In this document: positions 42,814-51,808 of the stretch, piece by piece
Layout: the number at the start of each line of letters is the position of its first letter
Numbering within the stretch: the first letter of the stretch is position 1
NCBI RefSeq assembly: GCF_009856605.1
Contig: NZ_CP047242.1
Coordinates: 2,796,001 to 2,860,000 of the forward strand
Source: Trichormus variabilis 0441
GTDB taxonomy: Bacteria > Cyanobacteriota > Cyanobacteriia > Cyanobacteriales > Nostocaceae
Direction: 5' to 3'
DNA: 64,000 nucleotides
The notes under the pieces: generated by a model
Seen by the model: the letters and a program-made list of their open reading frames with translations, nothing else
Databases searched by the model: none
Told to the model about the DNA's origin: nothing
Program-made: the position numbers and the translations under genes

Positions 42814-44403
42814 TCAAACCCCCACTAATTGTTTATCCTTTGTCTCAATTGGTGCGGAAAGTGCTGCTTCCAAATCCGCACACCCTAATCTTTCCTCAAG
42901 GATGTTCATGACTTCTCGCCCGAAATCATTGGGGTTTTGTCGCCAAGCTTGCAAGCAGACTTCGCCAAAGAATGAACCAAGAGGTTCTGGGTTCCACAAG
43001 AGTTTTTTGGCTGTCCAAGGCATCAAACTCATGGGATTGTACCCTGGTTTGAGGACACCTTCTTTAAAAGCATATTCTTCTAAATGGGTATGGGGTTGCA
43101 AGCCAATAAAGAAAATAGCTGGTTCGACTTTATCAGCACCGAAGATTTTTTCCAATTCGCGGTGGTAGGCGATGGTTTGACGGATGGTTTCGGGACGTTC
43201 GTCAATCACATTAAAGGAATAATTGACAGAAACCATATCATTAAACCCAGCAGCTTTTAAGTCACGGCAGTTTTGCAAGACAGTCCGCAAGTTATAACCC
43301 ATCCGCATTTTTCGCACGAGTTCTTGAGAACCACTGGTAATTCCAATTTCAAAATAGTTCATCCCAGTTTTTGCCATCAAATCACACAATTCTGGTGTGA
43401 GGTTGTCGGCTCTGATGTATGCTGCCCAGTGGATATCTGTCATGCCAGAATCAATAATTTTCTGTAACAGTTCCACAGCATCATCAATGAATTTTCGTGC
43501 AGGAATGAATTGGGCATCAGTAAACCAGAAGTTGCGAATGCCGCGATTATACAATTGCCGTATTTCTGCCACGACTTCATCAGCTGGGTTAATACGTACC
43601 TGTTTACCTTCCACTACGGTGTACACACAGTAACAACAGTTGTGAGGACAGCCACGTTTGGTTTGGACACCGATGTAAAAGTCTTGTTCTTGCAGGTAAT
43701 AGTTAAACTCTGGCCATATAGCTTCGATATAGTCGTAGTTACAGGCGCTCTTTTCCAGTGGGGTGGGTTGTTCGTGAATTAGACGCTGGCGTGGTTTCGC
43801 TTCTCCCACCACATAACAGCGTTCATCCCGAAACTCTTTGCCACTTAAGAATTTTTCGAGTAAAGTTTCGCCTTCGCCCACAGAAATAATTGTGCCGTTG
43901 GGTAGGCTTTTACCTAGTTGTTCGTAAAATACGCTGACAGCACCACCACCCACAACCGCACGAGCATCAGCATGATATTTGGCGGCACGCTTTAAGCCAC
44001 GTTTAATTAATCCCAGGTTACGCCACAACTCTACATAGTAGGCAATGAAGATGCGTAAGCCACCTAAAGCCCCACGTAATTTAATCAGGGGATTTTTAGC
44101 GTAGTAAAATTCAAAAGCGTTTTGCAAAGGGTTGCCACCACGTCCACCCACTGGGGCATAAATTTGAATATCTCGCCAAGAAAATACCAATAGGGTGGGT
44201 TGGAATTCGTCGATACAACGATCCAAGGCAGAGGCGTAATCTAAGGGTGGAACTGTTCCCAAATCAAAAATCCGTTGTTCGATGTTGGGAAACATTTTGT
44301 GGACATGATCGCTCAAGTAAACAACCCCAATAGGAAAGATGGGGTTACAAGGAAGGCGAACGTAGAGAATTCGATTTTCCATCATCGGTGTTTTAACTTC
44401 CAT
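42814..44403 (-). CDS. B12-binding-type radical SAM protein (PSII high-light acclimation type)
   Basis: A 529-residue radical SAM enzyme. The N-terminal 230 residues have a cobalamin-binding-like fold (ILYVRLPCNPIFPIGVVYLSDHV, AVVGGGAVSVFYEQLG, ISVGEGETLLEKFL). The [4Fe-4S] cluster motif is KRGCPHNCCYCVY (CxxxCxxC), followed by FWFTDAQFIPARKF, HWAAYIRADNLT and GMNYFEIGITSGSQELVRKMRMG. Homologues in cyanobacteria are annotated as photosystem II high-light acclimation proteins. The chemical reaction is unknown. Two starts six to seven codons apart are possible (MEVKTPMMENRILY). Confidence 0.85.
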   Translation of the reverse strand: MEVKTPMMENRILYVRLPCNPIFPIGVVYLSDHVHKMFPNIEQRIFDLGTVPPLDYASALDRCIDEFQPTLLVFSWRDIQIYAPVGGRGGNPLQNAFEFYYAKNPLIKLRGALGGLRIFIAYYVELWRNLGLIKRGLKRAAKYHADARAVVGGGAVSVFYEQLGKSLPNGTIISVGEGETLLEKFLSGKEFRDERCYVVGEAKPRQRLIHEQPTPLEKSACNYDYIEAIWPEFNYYLQEQDFYIGVQTKRGCPHNCCYCVYTVVEGKQVRINPADEVVAEIRQLYNRGIRNFWFTDAQFIPARKFIDDAVELLQKIIDSGMTDIHWAAYIRADNLTPELCDLMAKTGMNYFEIGITSGSQELVRKMRMGYNLRTVLQNCRDLKAAGFNDMVSVNYSFNVIDERPETIRQTIAYHRELEKIFGADKVEPAIFFIGLQPHTHLEEYAFKEGVLKPGYNPMSLMPWTAKKLLWNPEPLGSFFGEVCLQAWRQNPNDFGREVMNILEERLGCADLEAALSAPIETKDKQLVGV

Positions 44404-44922
44404 CTTGCCGTCTTTTGAGGAGAGTTGAAAAAATAGTCAATGTGCCAAGTGTGTTTTAGTCTGACGTGTATATTACAAGCCTGCTTGACATTTAAGCAGA
44501 TTCTTGATAAGCAGATTTTCCTGGCATGGAAATAATATAGATTGGCTTTATGAAGAAAAATTTCATATATCTTTACCATAACACTGAGTTCATTCCTTAA
44601 GCGATGATCCCTATAGTTAAGCCATAAGAAGGTTGAAACCGAAAATTTTCTGTTAGAGGCTTCATTGCAGAACTGGAATAACGGTGAGTCAATGGCATTG
44701 ATTATGAATTCAATCAGGCAGAAATTGAGAAAAAATATTTATTACTGTATAATTTCATGGGCAATAATTTCTTTTATATAAATTCCATAACTTGAACATA
44801 TCTTTAGATATAAATAGCGTAGAAAATTTCAGTTGGTAGTCGGAGTTACAACATATTGGGATCAGCCAGTGTTAACTTTGCAGGTGTAATGTAAAATTGT
44901 GGCGACAAGCTCCTCAGCAGTT
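44404..44922. other. 519-bp non-coding divergent region
   Basis: AT-rich, with no credible gene on either strand. It should contain the promoters of the radical SAM gene and of the DUF1830 gene. I see no repeat element in it. Confidence 0.5.
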
Positions 44923-45297
44923 ATGGCTCAAATATTAGATCCTCTACCACCTGAGCAATCAGGAAAAGTTCTCTGCTGCTACGTTAATGCCACGAGCAAA
45001 ATCCAGGTCGCTCGCATCACCAATGTTCCCAACTGGTACTTTGAAAGGGTGGTTTTTCCTGGACAACGCCTCGTGTTTGAAGCTCCCATCGAAGGGCAAA
45101 TGGAGATTCATACAGGTATGATGGCAAGTGCAATTTTGTCTGATACCATTCCGTGCGATCGCCTGATTATGAGCGAACCTAGCAGCAATGAATTTAATAC
45201 AGATTCCGTAGGGACAGACCCTATTAGTACAAAATCCGTAGTGCAGACAAATAATACAAAACCTTTAACAGTTGCTGGTCTAGCATCCGTTGAATAA
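44923..45297 (+). CDS. DUF1830-family protein
   Basis: A 124-residue cyanobacterial protein. The DUF1830 core spans residues 17-75: GKVLCCYVNATSKIQVARI, TNVPNWYFERVVFPGQRLVFEA, LEIHTG-like MEIHTGMMASAI, and DTIPCDRLIM with conserved cysteines. The C-terminal 50 residues are polar and probably flexible. ATG 44923 is chosen; a GTG at 44899 would add eight residues. Function unknown. A clean terminator follows. Confidence 0.85.
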   Translation: MAQILDPLPPEQSGKVLCCYVNATSKIQVARITNVPNWYFERVVFPGQRLVFEAPIEGQMEIHTGMMASAILSDTIPCDRLIMSEPSSNEFNTDSVGTDPISTKSVVQTNNTKPLTVAGLASVE

Positions 45298-45320
45298 GAA
45301 AATAATTTTAGTCAAATATT

Positions 45321-45348
45321 AAAAGCTGCTGAATTCAGCAGCTTTTTT
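45321..45348 (+). terminator. Rho-independent terminator after the DUF1830 gene
   Basis: AAAAGCTGCTGAATTCAGCAGCTTTT is a perfect palindrome (13-bp arms counting the A/T ends), followed by more T residues. It lies 24 bp after the stop and could work in both directions. Confidence 0.93.
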
Positions 45349-45353
45349 GTTTG

Positions 45354-45411
45354 GTTAATTGTTAATTGTCAGTTGTCAGTTGTCAGTTGTCAGTTGTCAA
45401 TTGTCAGTTGT
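45354..45411. repeat. Heptamer array (TTGTCAG), about eight copies
   Basis: TTGTCAG/TTGTCAA/TTGTTAA units run head to tail between the terminator and the DUF4079 gene. An open frame continues through them, which creates a false N-terminal extension of the downstream gene. Confidence 0.9.
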
Positions 45412-45516
45412 TTTACTCTACTCCCTTGCTTCCCCTGCTTCACCTGCTCCCCCTGCCCCCTACTCCCTTGCCCCCTGCCCCTTAAAAGTCCCACTCCCAT
45501 CTACAATAAATATTTT

Positions 45517-45978
45517 ATGCACCTACCTTCATTTATTTGGCTGTGGAAAATAGCCGCGTGGTCGATGGGATTATCGCTATTGGCTTATGTGCTGCTAGCA
45601 ACCACAGGGTTTTGGATGTGGCGGATAAGAAATTCGCTCACAGTTCCCAGTTTTATGGTGTTTGCTGGGGGTCGTTCACAATGGGTAACGCTGCACTTGA
45701 TTATGGGTGTCAGCATGGTCAGTTTAGTGTTGTTACTGCTGGCGATCGGAATTATCGGCACTTTGGGACACTTTGGCTTCTTGGGTCACTCATCGCACTT
45801 GTGGGCTGGATTAATTGTAGTGGGATTAGTTTTACTATCCGCCTTGAGTGCGACACAGATTAGGTTCGGGAAAGCTTGGGCTAGGCCGTTACACATAACT
45901 GTAAATACTATTTTGTTTGTAGGTTTCGCTTGGGTATCACTTACTGGTTGGAGTGTAGTACAGAAGTATTTACCTTGA
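45517..45978 (+). CDS. DUF4079-family membrane protein
   Basis: A 153-residue protein with four membrane helices: about residues 10-32, 54-76, 88-107 and 124-145. Conserved His residues occur (MHLPSFIWLWKIAAW, WVTLHLIMGVSM, GHSSHLWAGLIVVGLV, ARPLHITVNTILFVGFAWVSLTGW), the pattern of a haem- or quinone-type cytochrome b-561-like four-helix bundle, which fits DUF4079. ATG 45517 is chosen because upstream codons in the frame translate the heptamer array. Possibly co-transcribed with the next two genes. Confidence 0.85.
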   Translation: MHLPSFIWLWKIAAWSMGLSLLAYVLLATTGFWMWRIRNSLTVPSFMVFAGGRSQWVTLHLIMGVSMVSLVLLLLAIGIIGTLGHFGFLGHSSHLWAGLIVVGLVLLSALSATQIRFGKAWARPLHITVNTILFVGFAWVSLTGWSVVQKYLP

Positions 45979-46061
45979 ACATATTCAGCGACCAGCTACC
46001 ATCCCCTACTCTCACTATCCCGGTTAGACTAAATTTAAAAGCCTATAAGCCTAATTGAGCC

Positions 46062-46616
46062 GTGACAGCAAATTTAGTCGATAATTCAACTACTGTTTTC
46101 CGCCTATCTCCCCTAATTCGGATTACCTTACTCAGTCTATACATAGCCCTCACAGTCCCGTTACCTTTCTTAGCAGAGGCGACAAACGCACCTACACCAC
46201 CGACTTTGTTATGGGTGGGAATTAGCATTGGTTTTGTTGGCTTGTATGCGGTGTTGACTGAACGAGTAGTTGTAGATGACCAAGGAATACAGGTAACATA
46301 TCCAGTCTGGGTTCCCCAATTCTTCCGTAAAGGTTGGTCTTTACCTTGGAAAGAAGTAAAACAGATTAAACCCCGTTCCACAGGTCAAGGAGGGCTGGTT
46401 TATTATTTTCTCAGTCAAGATGGAAAAGCTTATTTACTACCCATGCGCGTAGCCGGATTTGCCCGTCTGGTGAACATTGTCCAAAGCAAAACAGGTATAG
46501 ACACCACAGATGTTCGCCCTTTAGCACAACCGTGGATGTATTTAATTTTATTAGGATTTACACTATTACTACTTTTAATCGATGCTTGGGCGATCGCCAC
46601 AGCTATAGCCATCTAA
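46062..46616 (+). CDS. Membrane protein with PH-like domain, unknown
   Basis: A 184-residue protein starting at GTG 46062. Two membrane helices are near residues 20-38 and 48-68, and a third is at the C-terminus (about 158-180, PWMYLILLGFTLLLLLIDAWAIATAIAI). The middle 85 residues look like a bacterial PH-like domain: ERVVVDDQGIQVTYPVWVP, LPWKEVKQIKPRSTGQGG, YFLSQDGKAYLLPMRVAGFARLVNIVQ. I do not know the family. It lies 78 bp before the ABC ATPase, on the same strand, and may be its partner. Confidence 0.7.
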   Translation: MTANLVDNSTTVFRLSPLIRITLLSLYIALTVPLPFLAEATNAPTPPTLLWVGISIGFVGLYAVLTERVVVDDQGIQVTYPVWVPQFFRKGWSLPWKEVKQIKPRSTGQGGLVYYFLSQDGKAYLLPMRVAGFARLVNIVQSKTGIDTTDVRPLAQPWMYLILLGFTLLLLLIDAWAIATAIAI

Positions 46617-46693
46617 GATGAGGAACTGGGGATTAGGGACTAGGTAAAAAACTTCTCCCCTACACCCCCACACCCTACACCCTTAAATTCCCA

Positions 46694-47449
46694 ATGACAG
46701 CCCAATTACGGCTAGAACAAGTTAATCTGTTTGCCAAGCTAAAAACCCAACTCCAGGGCTACCCAATATTGCAGGATATCTCTTTTGAGATTAACTCCGG
46801 CGATCGCCTAGCAATTATTGGTCCCTCCGGTGCTGGTAAAACTTCTCTACTACGTCTCATTAACCGACTTAGTGAACCCAATAGCGGCAAAATTTTTCTA
46901 GAAAATCAAGAATATCAGCAAATTCCTATTATCCAGTTACGCCAGATAGTGACCCTGGTATTACAAGAGCCAAAGTTACTGGGGATGACAGTCCAGCAAG
47001 CCTTAGCTTATCCTTTAGTTTTGCGCGGTTTGCCCAAAGAGACCATTCAACAGCGAGTCAGTCATTGGGCAGAACAGCTGCAAATCCCTAGTGATTGGTT
47101 AGGACGCACTGAGGTACAACTTTCGACTGGACAGAGACAGCTCGTAGCGATCGCTCGTGCTTTAGTCATTCAACCGAAAATCCTCCTCTTAGACGAGCCA
47201 ACCTCTCATCTAGATATTGGCATAGCCTCCGATGTCATCCCAGTCTTAACCCAGCTAACTCAAACTCATCACACAACAATTGTGATGGTAAACAGCCAGC
47301 TAGACTTCACTCAGATGTTTTGTAATCGGCTTTTGTATTTACAGCAAGGACGTTTATTGGTAGATCAAACAGCTTCTAACATCGACTGGACTGACTTACA
47401 AAAGAGGTTGATGCACGCCGAAAACCAAGCCGATGAAGAATGGAACTAA
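46694..47449 (+). CDS. ABC-transporter ATP-binding protein lacking the switch histidine
   Basis: A 251-residue ATPase. Walker A is GPSGAGKT (43-50), Q-loop Gln91 (LVLQEPKLL), signature LSTGQRQL (143-150, with T for the usual G), and Walker B ILLLDEP (Glu168). The switch position, normally VTHD, reads VNSQ (199-202), so the histidine is missing. The overall layout resembles FetA/YbbL-type single ATPases. No typical permease is adjacent; the PH-like membrane protein upstream is the only candidate partner. Confidence 0.87.
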   Translation: MTAQLRLEQVNLFAKLKTQLQGYPILQDISFEINSGDRLAIIGPSGAGKTSLLRLINRLSEPNSGKIFLENQEYQQIPIIQLRQIVTLVLQEPKLLGMTVQQALAYPLVLRGLPKETIQQRVSHWAEQLQIPSDWLGRTEVQLSTGQRQLVAIARALVIQPKILLLDEPTSHLDIGIASDVIPVLTQLTQTHHTTIVMVNSQLDFTQMFCNRLLYLQQGRLLVDQTASNIDWTDLQKRLMHAENQADEEWN

Positions 47450-47485
47450 GTTAATAATCAATAGTCATTAGTCAATGGTCATTAG
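47450..47485. repeat. Heptameric short repeats after the ABC gene
   Basis: AATAATC, AATAGTC, ATTAGTC, AATGGTC, ATTAGTT: five degenerate seven-base units of the family found throughout the window. Confidence 0.7.
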
Positions 47486-47529
47486 TTATTCTTCTTTGCT
47501 TCCCCTGCTCCTCTAATTCCCTACCTCCT

Positions 47530-48300
47530 CTACACCCTCTGCCCACTTAGTGTTGAGCGTTGGTTGCTAAATCTTTCTTTTGTTAACTTTGCTTGTGTTT
47601 GTGGAGGATTAGCATTCAAAATTTCCATGTTAAATCTGTATCCAACATTGCGGATAGTCTGAATGAGGCTAGGTTGGCGGGGATCAAGTTCTACTTTTTT
47701 ACGTAACGATAGAACATGAGTGTCAATGGTACGCGGATTGTCGATAGCGTCAGGCCACGCACGACGTAGCAACTCTGATCGGCTCAAAGGTACTCCACCA
47801 GCTTGCGCCAAAACGTACAACAAACTAAATTCCTGTGGAGTCAGGTCGATAAACTCCCCTTGGAATCGTACACGGCGCTGGACTAAATCGATTTGCAAAG
47901 TACCATAATCCAAATAAGCAGGAGCAGTAGGTGTACGCTTGCGGCGGATTAATGCCTCTACCCTAGCCAAAAACTCCTGCATCCCAAATGGTTTGCTCAA
48001 GTAATCATCAGCTCCCGCTTTCAACCCGGCAACAATATCAGCCTCATTAGTCCGAGCAGATAACATGAGAATTAGCGGCTGTTGCTGACGATGCAGCCAA
48101 CGGCAAAATTCAATACCGTCACCATCTGGCAAATCAGCATCCAGAATGACCAGAGTTGGCTGATGGCTCAAAAAGGCTTCCCTTGCTTGATATATGCTGG
48201 CGGCTTGATGCACACGGTACTCCAACTGTTGCAAGTGCCAACCCAGCAACGACCTCAGATGGGGATTCCCCTCAACGATTTCAATACAAACCGAACCCAC
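47530..48300 (-). CDS. OmpR/PhoB-type response regulator
   Basis: A 256-residue DNA-binding response regulator. The receiver domain has Asp54 (LVILDADLPDGDG), Ser81 (LMLSAR) and Lys103 (YLSKPF). The acidic pair at the start is incomplete: IEIVEGNP has Glu10 then Gly11 where Asp or Glu is usual. The winged-helix domain (about 130-228) is standard: DLTPQEFSLLYVLAQAGGVPLSRSELL, NPRTIDTHVLSLRKKVE, IQTIRNVGYRF. A polar 28-residue tail follows. No kinase is adjacent. It probably acts as an orphan regulator; which one cannot be named safely. Confidence 0.9.
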   Translation of the reverse strand: MGSVCIEIVEGNPHLRSLLGWHLQQLEYRVHQAASIYQAREAFLSHQPTLVILDADLPDGDGIEFCRWLHRQQQPLILMLSARTNEADIVAGLKAGADDYLSKPFGMQEFLARVEALIRRKRTPTAPAYLDYGTLQIDLVQRRVRFQGEFIDLTPQEFSLLYVLAQAGGVPLSRSELLRRAWPDAIDNPRTIDTHVLSLRKKVELDPRQPSLIQTIRNVGYRFNMEILNANPPQTQAKLTKERFSNQRSTLSGQRV

Positions 48301-48836
48301 GGCGGCAAGACCCCTTAGCGTCGATGAATTTCAAAGTAACAAGCCCATGCCCAAGGTTTTGTAGTCTTTGTTACTCTAGCCACAATTACCTTTACGTTTT
48401 TTTATAGCCTATGTTGGCAAAATGTTGAGTTTATGCCTTGTCCAGAGCGCAGTTGATAATATTATTAAATTTTTGTTATAGTTATTAAAAGTTCTTTTAG
48501 CTAAATGACTTACATTTAGAACCTAACAATGTACCTCAAGATCATCAGCAAAAGAATACGCAGCGTTAATTTTTGGCTAAATTTGCTTGTAATTTAGTTA
48601 ATTAGCACATTTTCCTTCTGCTCAAACTGTTCCCTGCACCTAAAAGTATAAAAATAGCCTAACGACTTAACGTGATTGTAAGTTTTCTGGAATAAAATCT
48701 AACTGTATTGTAGCTGCTGGAGTAACTATCAAAAGTGACAAAAAGGAATTGCATCTGAAATTGAAGCAGAAATTACCCTTCACATTTCAGCCTGAATCAT
48801 TTACAATTCTCATTCCAAAGAGATAAATCAGCAGTT
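48301..48836. other. 536-bp divergent non-coding region
   Basis: No gene was seen. It should hold the promoters of the response regulator and the small conserved gene. AT-rich, with no repeat element recognised. Confidence 0.5.
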
Positions 48837-49079
48837 ATGCTCCAAGACACACAAACCATCCGCTATTACCAACGAATTACCGACGCCTTCGTCGATTTGT
48901 GGAATCGCGGTTATCGCACGGATGAAATGCGGATGTATTTGGACGGTTATCTAGCCGCACTGCGACACAGTAACGTCATTGAGCCTTATCTGATTCATCG
49001 TTTAGAGGAGGAAGCTAGTCGCTACTTGTACGATGTGTCAAACTTTGTGAAAACACAGCCACAACCAGATTATTACTAA
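48837..49079 (+). CDS. Small conserved cyanobacterial protein (DUF6761-like)
   Basis: An 80-residue, wholly helical, cytosolic protein: YYQRITDAFVDLWNRGYRTDEMRMYLDGYLAALRHSN, EPYLIHRLEEEASRYLYD. The sequence has the look of a strongly conserved family restricted to cyanobacteria (I associate it with DUF6761). Function unknown. AAAGAGATAAATCAGC precedes the ATG, with AGAG as a weak ribosome site. Confidence 0.8.
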   Translation: MLQDTQTIRYYQRITDAFVDLWNRGYRTDEMRMYLDGYLAALRHSNVIEPYLIHRLEEEASRYLYDVSNFVKTQPQPDYY

Positions 49080-49642
49080 CCCTTACCAAAGAGCCAATAA
49101 TAGCGCCTGTAGCTCAACGCACGCAGACGATCTTAGCATATTATCTGTAATGGTCAAGAGCCACAATGACGGTAATTTGGGGAAATACTCTACTCATGGA
49201 TATCCGCCTCTCAGTTATTGAGGGATTTCCTATCATCATAATTGGGACACAGGGAGTTGAAATTTTGGATTTTTAATTGAGTATTTAGAATTGCAAATCC
49301 AAAATTACAGGGGCATAGGGCGTAGGAAATGGGAAATTGGCTAACTTTCCAGAATGTCTGCTCCAATACCTTTGGTAAAATATCTTTGGGCTATTCCTAT
49401 GCCCCGTACCCAACTTTATATGAAAGAGTATTATGCGTAAATCCTACTTTTTCTAATTTCTAGAAGATTGTCGAAATTCAGAATATAGAAACCAAATTTC
49501 AGAAGTCATGGGAATTTTAAAAACATTCAAGTTTACTATTTGATAAGTTACTTTTCACTAAGTAGCAGTAATGTTTACTCTTAAGTAAAACATAATTCTG
49601 ATTTGGGATTCTAAAAACTAATCTAGTTTAAATTCACTTGAT
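49080..49642. other. 563-bp non-coding region
   Basis: No convincing gene or RNA. GCGCCTGTAGCTCAACGC at 49104 recalls the 5' end of a tRNA, but no anticodon or T arm follows. The rest is AT-rich. Confidence 0.5.
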
Positions 49643-50080
49643 TTATTTAGCTCTAGCACAACCTTCCAAAACCGTATTACCTGCAATATATACTGCTGAG
49701 TAAGGGTACTTGATATCAGACATACCATCACTACAAAAACCTTTTCTGATTACCAGGGTACTTGTGCTGTTGCGCCCTCGCAAACGATAAACTCTGACTA
49801 AATCTGCTGGTCTTCCTGATGCTGTGGAAGGGGCAATATAAGGAAAATTTTGACTGGATTCAGGGGTAGAGTAGATTATTCCTTTTCTGCTAATTGTTAC
49901 ACCCCAAAATGGTTCTGTACCACTAGCAATTAATTCTTCACCACTAACTCGATTAGTTGCTTGAGAAACTAAGAAATTTTTATTAACGTATTCTTTTTTG
50001 CTGTTGGCACTACTAGGATTACTCAACATTAAGATAGTAGTCACTCCAGCTAAGAATGTAGACAAAATTTGTGTTTTCAT
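49643..50080 (-). CDS. Exported protein, COG3650-like
   Basis: A 145-residue protein with a signal peptide (MKTQILSTFLAGVTTILMLSNPSSANS). The mature domain has the pattern of the COG3650 group: ELIASGTEPFWGVTISRKGIIYSTPE, a middle strand LVIRKGFCSDGMSDIKYPYSAVYIAG, and the C-terminal GCARAK, with two cysteines likely bonded. Function unknown, probably periplasmic. Upstream sequence contains no obvious partner. Confidence 0.75.
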   Translation of the reverse strand: MKTQILSTFLAGVTTILMLSNPSSANSKKEYVNKNFLVSQATNRVSGEELIASGTEPFWGVTISRKGIIYSTPESSQNFPYIAPSTASGRPADLVRVYRLRGRNSTSTLVIRKGFCSDGMSDIKYPYSAVYIAGNTVLEGCARAK

Positions 50081-50333
50081 GGCTTGCTAATTAAATTTAG
50101 TAGTTAGCTAGTTTCGTGTTTTTTCAACTACAACATTAATAATATGTTTTCCGTCTAAATATTGAGGATTTTGAGAGCGGCGGGATACGCCTATTACCGT
50201 AATAGTTTTGTAAATATACCTAAATCAATTTCATACATAAACTTGACTAAATCGGTCAACATACCGGAAAATAACACTATCTCAAATAGTTAGACATACT
50301 AACAGTTCGATTGGCGAGGAATAATACAAGAGA

Positions 50334-51707
50334 ATGAGTAAGAAGAAACAACTAAGACTGGGTGCTTTCTTGCCAAGCTCTGGACATCATGTAGCATCAT
50401 GGCGACACCCTGATGCACAGGCGGATGGGGGCTTGAACTTTCAGCATTATCGCCGGATTGCCCAGACGGCGGAACGTGGCAAATTTGACATGATATTCCT
50501 AGCTGATGGTGTAGCTGTACGCGACAGAGGTCAAGGAGCCGATGTTTTGAGCCGTAATGGCAAACTCGTACATTTTGAACCTCTTACCCTACTGTCGGCT
50601 TTATCTGTCGTCACCGAACGCATTGGTTTGACAGCAACAGTATCAACGACGTATAACGAACCTTTTCACCTAGCCCGTAAATTTGCGTCCCTCGACTATC
50701 TCAGTGGTGGGCGTGCAGGCTGGAACCTTGTGACATCTGCGACAGAAGCCGAAGCGCTGAACTTCAACCGCGAAAAGCACATGGAACATACCCAGCGCTA
50801 TGAACGGGCGCGTGAGTTTGTTGATGTTGTCACCAAACTCTGGGATAGCTGGGAGGATGACGCATTCCTCAGAGATAAAGAATCAGGAATTTATTTTGAT
50901 GCTGATAAGCTGCACATTCCTAACCACAAAGGGGAACATTTTTCAGTACGTGGGCCGTTGAATGTCGCTCGTCCCATCCAAGGGTATCCGGTGATTATTC
51001 AAGCTGGCTCATCAGAAGATGGTAAAAATCTGGCAGCCCAAACGGCAGAGGTAATTTTCACTGCCCAACAGACTCTAGAGGAAGCCCAGGCGTTCTATGC
51101 TGATGTGAAAGGGAGATTGGCACAATATGGACGCTCTCCTGAGCATCTGAAGATTATGCCAGGAATTTTCCCAGTGATTGGTAAGACTGAACAAGAAGCC
51201 AAAGATAAATTCGACCAAATTCAAGAGTTAATTGATCCTGTTGTTGGGTTAAATCTATTGGGAGGGATGATTGGTGGATTTGATTTATCTGGCTACCCTC
51301 TAGATGGGCCTCTGCCAGATTTACCAGAAACCAATGGTGGTAAGAGCCGTCAGAAACTACTAACTGACCTTGCCAGAAGAGAAAATTTAACCATCCGCCA
51401 ACTGTATTTGTGGATTGCAGGGGCCCGTGGTCATCGTCAAATATTAGGTACACCCGCACAAATTGCTGACCAGTTGGAAGATTGGTTTGTAAATGACGGG
51501 GCTGATGGATTTAATATTATGCCCCCTTGGTTGCCAGAAGGATTGGATGATTTTGTAGAATATGTCATCCCAGAATTGCAACGCCGGGGTTTATTCCGCA
51601 CTGAATATGAAGGTAATACTTTACGTGAAAATCTAGGATTACCTCGCCCAGTCAACCAGTTTAGTAAAATAGCTGTTTCTCCTGAACTGGCGGGGGTTGG
51701 GCTTTAA
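50334..51707 (+). CDS. FMN-dependent monooxygenase, NtaA/DmoA (nitrilotriacetate) family
   Basis: A 457-residue flavin monooxygenase of the bacterial luciferase superfamily. Typical features are LGAFLPSSGHHVASWRHPDA, RGKFDMIFLADGVAVRD, LVHFEPLTLLSALSVVTERIGLTATVSTTYNEPFHLARKFASLDYLSGGRAGWNLVTS, and VIIQAGSSEDGKNLAAQTAEVIFTAQ, ending with QLEDWFVNDGADGFNIMPP. Family members oxidise sulfur or nitrogen compounds with FMNH2 from a separate reductase. Substrate unknown; no reductase or sulfonate transport gene is next to it. A bidirectional terminator separates it from mraY. Confidence 0.93.
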   Translation: MSKKKQLRLGAFLPSSGHHVASWRHPDAQADGGLNFQHYRRIAQTAERGKFDMIFLADGVAVRDRGQGADVLSRNGKLVHFEPLTLLSALSVVTERIGLTATVSTTYNEPFHLARKFASLDYLSGGRAGWNLVTSATEAEALNFNREKHMEHTQRYERAREFVDVVTKLWDSWEDDAFLRDKESGIYFDADKLHIPNHKGEHFSVRGPLNVARPIQGYPVIIQAGSSEDGKNLAAQTAEVIFTAQQTLEEAQAFYADVKGRLAQYGRSPEHLKIMPGIFPVIGKTEQEAKDKFDQIQELIDPVVGLNLLGGMIGGFDLSGYPLDGPLPDLPETNGGKSRQKLLTDLARRENLTIRQLYLWIAGARGHRQILGTPAQIADQLEDWFVNDGADGFNIMPPWLPEGLDDFVEYVIPELQRRGLFRTEYEGNTLRENLGLPRPVNQFSKIAVSPELAGVGL

Positions 51708-51743
51708 GGAGCAGAGGAAGGGATTGTTTCGCTCCCCACTCAT

Positions 51744-51784
51744 AAAAAAACAACCCTCTTCATTTAGAGAAGGTTGTTTTTTTG
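51744..51784. terminator. Bidirectional terminator between monooxygenase gene and mraY
   Basis: CAACCCTCTTC and GAAGGTTG form a stem (one bulged base) with a loop ATTTAGA. Seven A residues stand before it and seven or eight T residues after it, so it can end transcripts from both converging genes. Confidence 0.93.
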
Positions 51785-51808
51785 TTTGCAATTAATTGGG
51801 CGGGAGAT

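Noticed and set aside
45373..45516. 48-codon N-terminal extension of the DUF4079 protein
   Set aside because: It is a translation of the TTGTCAG heptamer array and a C-rich stretch; the family starts at ATG 45517.
49104..49140. tRNA-like 5' end (GCGCCTGTAGCTCAACGC)
   Set aside because: No anticodon stem, T arm with TTC-containing loop, or matching acceptor 3' strand follows within 90 bases.
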